From: Actinomycetes bacterium
Lineage (GTDB): Bacteria > Actinomycetota > Actinomycetes > Actinomycetales > Actinomycetaceae
Direction of reading: 5' to 3'
Assembly (NCBI GenBank): GCA_023387755.1
Contig: JAEWHO010000052.1
Coordinates: 1-37,666 of the forward strand
DNA: 37,666 nucleotides
Under the pieces are notes generated by a model. That model worked only from the letters and a program-made list of their open reading frames with translations, ran no database searches and was not told the DNA's origin. The position numbers and the translations under genes are program-made. Position 1 is the first letter of the stretch; each line of letters starts with the position of its first letter. Shown in pieces: positions 31,984 through 37,666 of the stretch.

Positions 31984-33417
31984 TTACGCAGCGACTACTG
32001 CGGCCTCCCGCTTGGATAGCGACAGGTACAGCAGCGCGGCGACCACGGAGATGGAAGCCAGGAAGATGAGCGCCACATTCCAACTGAAAATGTCTGCCAG
32101 GTAGGGCATCACCAGGTTCGCGCACAGCTCACCGACGATATACCCGAAGAGCCCCACGAATCCGACGGCCACTCCGGCGGCCTTCAGCGGCACGAAGTTC
32201 AGCGTCAAGATGTTGACAATCAGCTGCGGCCCGTAAATCAGCGCGCCCATGAGTCCGGAGCAGATAAGCAGCAGCGGGTAGCTGTGGTTGCCCATGTAGA
32301 ACACGATCAGCCCGGCCAGCGCTACCAGCCCCACACATCCGACGAGTGATTGGCGGGAGGGCAGTTTCACGGAGATCCACGCAAACAGGAACGACCCGGG
32401 GATTGCCACCCACTCCAGCACCGAGAAGGCCATCTGGTACTGGTCGGTGCTGAAGCCCATTTCGGTGCCGAGGAAGGCGGGCATCCAGTTGAGAATCCCA
32501 AAGCGCAGGAAGTACAGAGCGGCGTTAATGAAGGCCACCGTGAGTACCAGCGGGGAGGTGAAAACGAAGCGGACCAGGATATTCCAGTAGGAGTCGTCTG
32601 GCGTTTCGTCCGTATTCGGCTCGCCGGCGCGCCCGTAAATCTCCCGCAGCGTGGGCATCCCTTCGTCCTCGGGCCGGTCACCCCCGAATTTCCAGAAGAT
32701 CGCGGACAGCACCAGCACCACCAGGCCCGGCACCCAGAAGGCGATGGCCAGATTGCGCGGGCCGGCGAAGGCGAGCAAGCCGGTAATAATAATCGGCAGT
32801 GCGGCCCCGCCGAGGTTTTGGGAGGTATTCCAGATCGCGATCCCGGAGCCGCGGGTTTTATTCGGGTACCAGTTCGCGATCATAGCCATCGACGCCGGCG
32901 CGAGCGCCCCCTGCACTGCCCCCAGCAGGAACATCAACACGCACAGCAGTGCATAGGAGCTGTTGAAGCCGATGAGGATACATAAGATCGCAGAAATCCC
33001 GAGTGCGCCGGCAAAGGTTTTCCGCAGTGAAGTGCGGTCGACCAGCATGCCCATAAAGAATTTGCCAAAACCGTAGGTCACGGTAAACGCGGTGAGCACC
33101 CACCCGATCTGCGGCAGCGACCAGTCATTGGCCAGGCGCATCTCTTCGGAGGTGAGTTTGAAGTTATTGCGCACCAGGTAGGCGCACACGTACCCCACGT
33201 AGGCGACCACAAAAACACTGGTGCGGCGGCGCAGATAGTTGCGGAAGGTATCGGGGTGGGCGGCCTTAAAAGCCTCCGAGGTGTCGTCTTCGTCCTCATT
33301 CAATGGCGTGCGTTCAGCAATCGTGGCGTCCCCGGCAGTATCGAGGCTGTTATCCCACGACGCCGCTTCCCGCGCCGGCAGATGATCGTCACGGTCCGGG
33401 CCAGATGTGTTAGTCAT
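31984..33417 (-). CDS. MFS transporter, OPA family (UhpT/GlpT-like)
   Basis: A 477-residue, twelve-segment major facilitator of the organophosphate:phosphate antiporter family. After a 70-residue acidic N-terminal tail, YLRRRTSVFVVAYVGYVCAY and then LVRNNFKLTSEEM give the first segment with the arginine equivalent to GlpT Arg45. YGFGKFFMGMLVDR and GPRNLAIAFWVPG follow. In the second half, YFLRFGILNWMPAFLGTEMG carries the second conserved substrate arginine (GlpT Arg269). Uptake of a phosphorylated sugar or glycerol-3-phosphate is likely, though other small organic anions are possible. ATG 33417 has a near-perfect AAGGAGGAG, and the longer frame upstream is non-coding. A promoter with a palindrome in the spacer lies upstream. 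Confidence 0.85.
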   Translation of the reverse strand: MTNTSGPDRDDHLPAREAASWDNSLDTAGDATIAERTPLNEDEDDTSEAFKAAHPDTFRNYLRRRTSVFVVAYVGYVCAYLVRNNFKLTSEEMRLANDWSLPQIGWVLTAFTVTYGFGKFFMGMLVDRTSLRKTFAGALGISAILCILIGFNSSYALLCVLMFLLGAVQGALAPASMAMIANWYPNKTRGSGIAIWNTSQNLGGAALPIIITGLLAFAGPRNLAIAFWVPGLVVLVLSAIFWKFGGDRPEDEGMPTLREIYGRAGEPNTDETPDDSYWNILVRFVFTSPLVLTVAFINAALYFLRFGILNWMPAFLGTEMGFSTDQYQMAFSVLEWVAIPGSFLFAWISVKLPSRQSLVGCVGLVALAGLIVFYMGNHSYPLLLICSGLMGALIYGPQLIVNILTLNFVPLKAAGVAVGFVGLFGYIVGELCANLVMPYLADIFSWNVALIFLASISVVAALLYLSLSKREAAVVAA

Positions 33418-33451
33418 GAACTCCTCCTTGAGTATAGGTGGTGAGGGGATA

Positions 33452-33481
33452 AGTTTAGTTGGTGCGCTCGAGCGGTGTAAA
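33452..33481 (-). promoter_or_regulatory. promoter of the OPA transporter with palindromic operator candidate
   Basis: On the minus strand TTTACA (33481-33476), an 18-bp spacer and TAAACT (33457-33452) form a good promoter. The perfect 10-bp palindrome CGCTCGAGCG (33465-33474) lies inside the spacer, where a repressor would block RNA polymerase. Confidence 0.6.
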
Positions 33482-33629
33482 ACGCCTCCGAACACGTTGA
33501 TGGGGGTTGATGTGAAAAGCAAACTGCGGTGAAAATAGAGTTCCAGATGCACGCTGGTGCCGCCTCCCCTAGGCTTGCGTTAGGACCTGCCGCGGAAGGA
33601 TCGCAGCAGCTCAGTTTGAGGAGACAAAC

Positions 33630-33953
33630 ATGGGTAAGAAGTCATTCATTCTCGGTGCGCTCGTTGGTTTTGTGCTGGGCTCGCGCGCCGGGCGGGAGCA
33701 GTACGAGAAGATCAAGAACGTGTCCCAGGATCTGTGGCACTCGGAGCCGGTACAGGCCGGTGTAGCCAAGGTGGAGGACACCGTGGGCGGGGCGGCTCGC
33801 GGCCATGCCTCTAACCTGACGGACAAGGTTGCCGATATGGTCAAGGACCGTATCAACACGGCTGGCAAGAAGCCGGTTCGTGACGATATGGCTGGCCATA
33901 TGAGCGGTGGTGATAAGCCGATGGAACCGGCAGAGCCCGGCCCCCACGCCTAA
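33630..33953 (+). CDS. YtxH-like small membrane-associated protein
   Basis: A 107-residue protein. The N-terminus KKSFILGALVGFVLGSRAGREQY is the YtxH-domain signature: a short glycine-zipper membrane helix, then an SRAGRE(x)Y motif. The rest is a helical hydrophilic tail (about 30-85) and a Pro-rich end. YtxH proteins are linked to general stress in Firmicutes and are common in actinobacteria, but a molecular role is not established. A GGAG Shine-Dalgarno lies 8 nt upstream of the ATG. The gene is monocistronic, with a hairpin after the stop. Confidence 0.8.
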   Translation: MGKKSFILGALVGFVLGSRAGREQYEKIKNVSQDLWHSEPVQAGVAKVEDTVGGAARGHASNLTDKVADMVKDRINTAGKKPVRDDMAGHMSGGDKPMEPAEPGPHA

Positions 33954-33982
33954 ACTCTCGCCGATTTTTGCGAAGCTAGTGC

Positions 33983-34011
33983 GCCCCGGTCAGGATGTTA
34001 CTGGCCGGGGC
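33983..34011 (+). terminator. hairpin terminator after ytxH-like gene
   Basis: GCCCCGGTCAG (33983-33993) and CTGGCCGGGGC (34001-34011) pair over 11 bp with one G-T wobble, around a 7-nt loop. Confidence 0.75.
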
Positions 34012-34079
34012 ACGTCCATACCCGTTGACGTGAGCTAAATCGACCCTCGACCCTCTGGCATTCGCGCGGCTGGTTGTGA

Positions 34080-34091
34080 CAATCTAGGCCC
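34080..34091 (+). promoter_or_regulatory. weak leaderless -10 element before the VIT1 fusion gene
   Basis: CAATCT (34080-34085) lies 6 nt before GTG 34092. It departs from TANNNT at the first base, but a TG two bases before GACAAT could form an extended -10. No Shine-Dalgarno is present. Confidence 0.3.
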
Positions 34092-35210
34092 GTGGATGAT
34101 ACCCCTTCAGCCCCCCGCACCCCGACGCCCGCGCAGATTCGGCGGTGGCGTCGCTATCTGGCTGAAGAGCGCGCGGAGGCGCGTATTTATCGCAATTTAG
34201 CGGAACGTACCGGAGGAGAGGAACGGGCGATTCTCCTGCAGCTAGCGCAGGCGGAGCGGCGTCACGAGTCACATTGGGAGCACCTGCTGGGCCCACACGC
34301 CGGCCCTACCCGGATGCCACTGCGGGTAGCAATTCTCGGCTTCCTGGCACGCATATTTGGTTTCGTATTCGTACTGGCCCTCCTCCAGCGCACTGAAGAG
34401 CGGTCCAACTACGCCATCGACGCCGATGCCACCGATCAGATGGCTGCCGATGAGCGTATCCACTCCGAGGTGGTGCGCGCCATCGCCGCCCAAGGGCGCA
34501 CGGCGATGTCCGGGTCATTCCGGGCCGCTGTTTTCGGTGCCAATGACGGCTTGGTATCCAATCTGGCTCTGGTTTTAGGGGTTGGTGCAGCGGGTATCGC
34601 ACCAGAGGCGATCCTCCTCACCGGTATTGCCGGCCTCCTGGCCGGGGCACTGTCAATGGCTGCCGGTGAGTACGTGTCGGTGCGGTCGCAGCGGGAGCTT
34701 CTGGACGCATCCACCCCGGATCCGCGCGCCGGAGAGGCGCTCGCCTACCTGGACATCAACGCTAACGAGTTAGCGCTCGTCTACCGGGCACGCGGTATGG
34801 ATGAAGAGGAGGCTGCTGTGGCGGCGGCGCGAGCCATGCGCACACACCAGAACACATCTTTGCGCCTGCCCGGAGAGCCTGGCGAGATCGCTGGCGCGCC
34901 CGCCGGTGCCGACGGGGGTGCCTTTGAGGAGGTGGGCTCGCCCTGGCGGGCAGCGGCGTCGTCATTCGTATTCTTCGCTTCCGGGGCGTTGGCCCCGATT
35001 GTGCCCTATATATTCGGTATGAGCGGGGTGGCGGCGATGATGGCAGCCGCAGTTATTGTTGGTCTGCTCTTGCTCACTACCGGCGGAATTGTGGGGGTGC
35101 TGTCCGGTTCTTCGCCGCTGCAGCGGGGCCTGCGCCAACTCCTCATCGGATACGGAGCGGCCGCCGTCACCATCGGCTTAGGTAAGCTGTTCGGAACGTC
35201 GGTGAGCTAG
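34092..35210 (+). CDS. ferritin-like / VIT1-CCC1 fusion iron or manganese transporter (MbfA-like)
   Basis: A 372-residue fusion. The N-terminal 150 residues form a rubrerythrin/ferritin-like four-helix bundle with candidate diiron ligands Glu25/Glu29, ExxH at 55-58 (ERRH) and a second ExxH in DERIHSEVV (about 130). The C-terminal part is a VIT1/CCC1 transporter: FGANDGLVSNLALVLGVGAA, then GALSMAAGEYVSVRSQREL and three more membrane segments ending near 365. In MbfA proteins the ferritin-like domain feeds iron to the transporter for export under iron or peroxide stress, and that role is likely here, though manganese is an alternative. The start is GTG 34092. The next gene begins directly after the stop, forming a two-gene unit. 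Confidence 0.85.
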   Translation: MDDTPSAPRTPTPAQIRRWRRYLAEERAEARIYRNLAERTGGEERAILLQLAQAERRHESHWEHLLGPHAGPTRMPLRVAILGFLARIFGFVFVLALLQRTEERSNYAIDADATDQMAADERIHSEVVRAIAAQGRTAMSGSFRAAVFGANDGLVSNLALVLGVGAAGIAPEAILLTGIAGLLAGALSMAAGEYVSVRSQRELLDASTPDPRAGEALAYLDINANELALVYRARGMDEEEAAVAAARAMRTHQNTSLRLPGEPGEIAGAPAGADGGAFEEVGSPWRAAASSFVFFASGALAPIVPYIFGMSGVAAMMAAAVIVGLLLLTTGGIVGVLSGSSPLQRGLRQLLIGYGAAAVTIGLGKLFGTSVS

Positions 35211-36050
35211 ATGGCGTTATCAACGGTAATCTCGCTCGGTTTACCTGATCTCTTTCGCGCGCTGGACCTCACCGGCGTACTCGTCAACGGGGTTCTTGGC
35301 GGGCTGATCGCACGTAAAAAACGCTTCGATGCAATGGGGTTCGCATTCCTTGCCGTCATCTCCGCCCTCGGCGGCGGTATGCTCCGGGACGTGCTCCTCC
35401 AGCACGGGACCCCGGTAGCCCTTACTGACCCGCTCTATATCGTCACGGCGCTCGCGGGGGCGGCGTTGGCTTTTGTGGCGCGTTTTGATCGCCGCTGGTG
35501 GAATCGCAGCTTCATCCTCGCCGACGCCCTCGTCCTCGGCTGTTGGGCGGCGACGGGGGCCGCAAAAACCCTCTCCGTGGGGCTGGGGTGGGTGCCTGCG
35601 CTTATGCTCGGCACCCTCACCGCAGTAGGCGGAGGGATGATTCGCGATATTTCGGTAGGCCAAGTGCCGGCGGTGTTCGGGGGCACCACCCTGTACGGTA
35701 CCGCTGCGCTGGCGGGGGCGTCAGTAATGGTTCTGATGCACCCGCACTTCTCCTCGAATATTTCCATGCTCGTGGCTACGGGGGTGGGCTTTGCTCTGTG
35801 CGTAACCGCGCGGTGGCGGCGCTGGCGGCTGCCGGAGCATGACGACTGGTCTATTACGCTCACGTCCACCCAGTTGCGGCGCCTCATGCGTATCCGTGTG
35901 CGTCGCGGTCCACGCGGGATGGCAGCCGCGCTTGGCGGGTCCGTGGATCGGCCTGGGAGATCCGTACCCCCGGGGGAGCGTATGTCCGACGACGACGAAG
36001 GGCCCGCACCCCCGTCCGAGGGCGCGGGCCCACCGCGGTTGATCCGCTAA
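35211..36050 (+). CDS. TRIC-like cation channel (UPF0126/YicG family)
   Basis: A 279-residue membrane protein made of two three-helix repeats. The repeats carry the family hallmarks GGGMLRDVLLQHG (about 54-66) and GGGMIRDISVGQVPAVF (about 142-158). Bacterial TRIC-type (YicG/UPF0126) proteins form trimeric monovalent-cation or small-solute channels. A cytosolic tail of about 70 residues follows, rich in Arg, Pro and Gly and longer than usual. ATG 35211 lies immediately after the stop of the VIT1 fusion, so the two are probably translationally coupled. The stop overlaps that of the convergent 6PGDH gene by 4 bp. Confidence 0.85.
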   Translation: MALSTVISLGLPDLFRALDLTGVLVNGVLGGLIARKKRFDAMGFAFLAVISALGGGMLRDVLLQHGTPVALTDPLYIVTALAGAALAFVARFDRRWWNRSFILADALVLGCWAATGAAKTLSVGLGWVPALMLGTLTAVGGGMIRDISVGQVPAVFGGTTLYGTAALAGASVMVLMHPHFSSNISMLVATGVGFALCVTARWRRWRLPEHDDWSITLTSTQLRRLMRIRVRRGPRGMAAALGGSVDRPGRSVPPGERMSDDDEGPAPPSEGAGPPRLIR

Positions 36051-37582
36051 TTCACCTGTTCTTCTTGCCCATCTTCTGCCCAGCGGGTGTGGAAAACTCC
36101 CGGTTTGTCGATGCGGGCGTAGGTGTGGGAGCCAAAGTAGTCCCGCTGCGCCTGGATGAGTGCGGCGGGTAGTCGTTCGGCGCGTACGCCGTCGTAATAT
36201 GCCAGGGAGGCCGCGAAGGCTGGCACTGGAATCCCGGCTAGTGCCGCGTGCGCAACAACTCGGCGGAGCGCCGGAATACATTCTTGGACGGACTCAGCAA
36301 ACTGTGGTGCCGCTAGTAGTAGCGGAACGTCGTGTACCCCTCCGGAGGAGCCTTCCGCATCTGCGGTTTGTGCGCCGGGGGCTGAATGTTTGGCGGGGGA
36401 GGCAGGGGCCTCACTGTAGGCGCGGGCGATTTCGTCTAGGAAGCGGGCCCGAATAATGCAGCCAGCCCGCCAGATTTTGGCCAGTGCGGCTCGGTCGATA
36501 CGCCATCCATATTCGGTAGCGGCCGCGGCAATCTGGTCGAACCCCTGCGAGTATGCCACCACTTTGGCGGCATAGAGGGCGCGGCGCACGTCGTCGGTGA
36601 AGGCTGCTGGATCGGTGATGTGAGGGGCATCGGTCAGGGCCGCCAGCTGGGCTCCGGCTTCCCGCTGCGGTACCGAGGACGACAGCCCGCGTGCGAAGGT
36701 TGCCTCCGCGATCCCGGTGATGGGCACGCCCAGATCGAGCGCATCTTGGACCGTCCAACGGCCGGTGCCTTTCTGCCCGGCCTGATCGACGACGACGTCC
36801 ACCAGCGCCTGGCCTGTCTCTGCATCCCGGTGCGCTAAGACCTTGGCCGTGATCTCAATGAGATAGGACTCTAGATCCGTGCTGTTCCACTGCTCAAAGA
36901 CATTCGCCAACTCCGCCGGTGACTGTCCGAGCCCTTGCCGGAGTAGATCATAGGCTTCCCCGATGAGCTGCATATCGGCATATTCGATTCCGTTATGCAC
37001 CATCTTCACGTAATGGCCGGAGCCATCCGTGGAGATGTGGGTGCAGCACGGTTCACTGTCGACCTTGGCGGCGATGGATTCCAGAAGTGGTCCGACGCGA
37101 TCATAGGCCTCATCGGTGCATCCAGGCATAATTGAGGGGCCTTCTAACGCCCCAACTGCGCCTCCAGAAACCCCCGCTCCAACAAATACGACACCTTTCT
37201 TACTTAATTCTTTTTCCCGCCGGATGGTGTCCTTATAGAGTGCGTTACCACAGTCCACGATGATGTCACCGGGCTCCATGTGGGCCGCCACCTTCTCGAT
37301 GACGTCGTCGGTGATGGGACCGGCGATCACCATGACAATCACCACCCGGGGGCGGCGCAGCGAAGCGACAAAAGCGGCCATATCGTCAGCCGGAATAAAT
37401 ATGCCTTCATCGCCATGGTCAGCGATGAGGGCTTGGGTAAGGTCGGGTGTCACATTGTGAATCCCGACGGCGTGACCGTGCCGAGCCAGGTTGCGGGCAA
37501 GCCGTGACCCCATGACTCCCATCCCGGTAACTCCGATGTCTGCTGTCCCGGGTGCGGGTGTGTCGAAACTAGACTCAGCCAT
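36047..37582 (-). CDS. gnd: 6-phosphogluconate dehydrogenase (decarboxylating)
   Basis: A 511-residue enzyme of the oxidative pentose phosphate pathway that converts 6-phosphogluconate to ribulose-5-phosphate with NADPH formation. The dinucleotide motif is GVTGMGVMGSRLARNL (17-32). The catalytic block GSGHYVKMVHNGIEYADMQ carries Lys193, Asn197 and Glu200. DQAGQKGTGRWT (266-277) is the usual substrate-site motif, and RAGCIIRARFLDEI (372-385) opens the C-terminal domain. About 28 residues (391-418, rich in A, S, P and G) are inserted where relatives have a short loop. ATG 37582 has AGGAGGAAA upstream, allowing for an A-rich spacer. It is convergent with the TRIC-like gene. Confidence 0.95.
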   Translation of the reverse strand: MAESSFDTPAPGTADIGVTGMGVMGSRLARNLARHGHAVGIHNVTPDLTQALIADHGDEGIFIPADDMAAFVASLRRPRVVIVMVIAGPITDDVIEKVAAHMEPGDIIVDCGNALYKDTIRREKELSKKGVVFVGAGVSGGAVGALEGPSIMPGCTDEAYDRVGPLLESIAAKVDSEPCCTHISTDGSGHYVKMVHNGIEYADMQLIGEAYDLLRQGLGQSPAELANVFEQWNSTDLESYLIEITAKVLAHRDAETGQALVDVVVDQAGQKGTGRWTVQDALDLGVPITGIAEATFARGLSSSVPQREAGAQLAALTDAPHITDPAAFTDDVRRALYAAKVVAYSQGFDQIAAAATEYGWRIDRAALAKIWRAGCIIRARFLDEIARAYSEAPASPAKHSAPGAQTADAEGSSGGVHDVPLLLAAPQFAESVQECIPALRRVVAHAALAGIPVPAFAASLAYYDGVRAERLPAALIQAQRDYFGSHTYARIDKPGVFHTRWAEDGQEEQVN

Positions 37583-37635
37583 TTTTCCTCCATATGTCGG
37601 AAACCTAGTTTTCTCGATAATCGTCGCTTTTATTG

Positions 37636-37645
37636 TCTCGCGAGA
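37636..37645. promoter_or_regulatory. palindrome upstream of gnd
   Basis: TCTCGCGAGA is a perfect 10-bp palindrome 53-63 bp upstream of the gnd ATG, a typical distance for an operator. No regulator can be named. Confidence 0.35.
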
Positions 37646-37666
37646 TGGCTGGAATGTCCCGCAGAA

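Noticed and set aside
1..37666. tRNA, rRNA, complete insertion sequences and attachment sites
   Set aside because: I looked for tRNA-like cloverleaf ends, transposase motifs and terminal repeats and saw none that I could support.

Overview
The window comes from a high-GC Gram-positive bacterium, most likely a host-associated actinomycete in or near the Actinomycetaceae. The reasons are the high GC content, a DUF222/HNH protein of the actinobacterial type, an MshA/MshB-like pair, a sugar ABC transporter with no ATPase gene of its own, a Tat-dependent DMSO reductase, a decayed LPxTG-anchored protein, and many genes that look leaderless. The species cannot be named from the sequence alone.

Layout: 1-1398 (minus) is the 5' part of a DUF262 (GmrSD-like) gene that runs off the left edge. 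1558-2486 is a frameshifted DUF5692 membrane gene. 2602-2940 is a DUF6457 gene. 2951-3745 is a decayed oxidoreductase gene. 3940-8291 is dmsABC, an anaerobic S/N-oxide respiratory reductase, preceded by a leader with repeats and possible RNA pairing. Facing it tail to tail is a minus-strand pair of a TorD-type chaperone and a ferredoxin-like protein (9720-8292). 9797-13528 (minus) holds a SprT-like gene, two sugar ABC permeases and their lipoprotein. 13665-14687 is an unassigned membrane protein. 14754-16091 is an HNH protein. 16232-17101 is an APH-fold kinase. 17102-17551 is a shortened nicotinamidase. 17571-18617 is a GRP-family sugar transporter. 18878-19684 is an unknown gene. 19838-26147 (minus) is an mshA-like / mshB-like / hrpA unit. 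26233-26943 is an unknown gene.

27096-30927 (minus) is a four-gene oxidative cluster: Rieske dioxygenase alpha and beta subunits, a two-domain VOC protein and a protein with two ABM domains. No ferredoxin, reductase or regulator for it lies in the window. Next come an LPxTG/F5-8C pseudogene (about 31100-31918) and an OPA-family transporter (31984-33417, minus). The right end holds a YtxH-like protein, a ferritin-like/VIT1 fusion joined to a TRIC-like channel, and 6-phosphogluconate dehydrogenase (minus).

Four themes run through the window. First, there is clear gene decay: two genes with frameshifts, one with an internal deletion and a stop, and one lost C-terminus. Second, at least six start codons sit exactly 6 nt after a TANNNT hexamer with no Shine-Dalgarno, which points to leaderless transcripts. 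Third, hydrophilic low-complexity inserts recur in otherwise conserved proteins. Fourth, three convergent pairs abut or overlap with no room for a terminator. The least explained gene set is the Rieske/VOC/ABM cluster.
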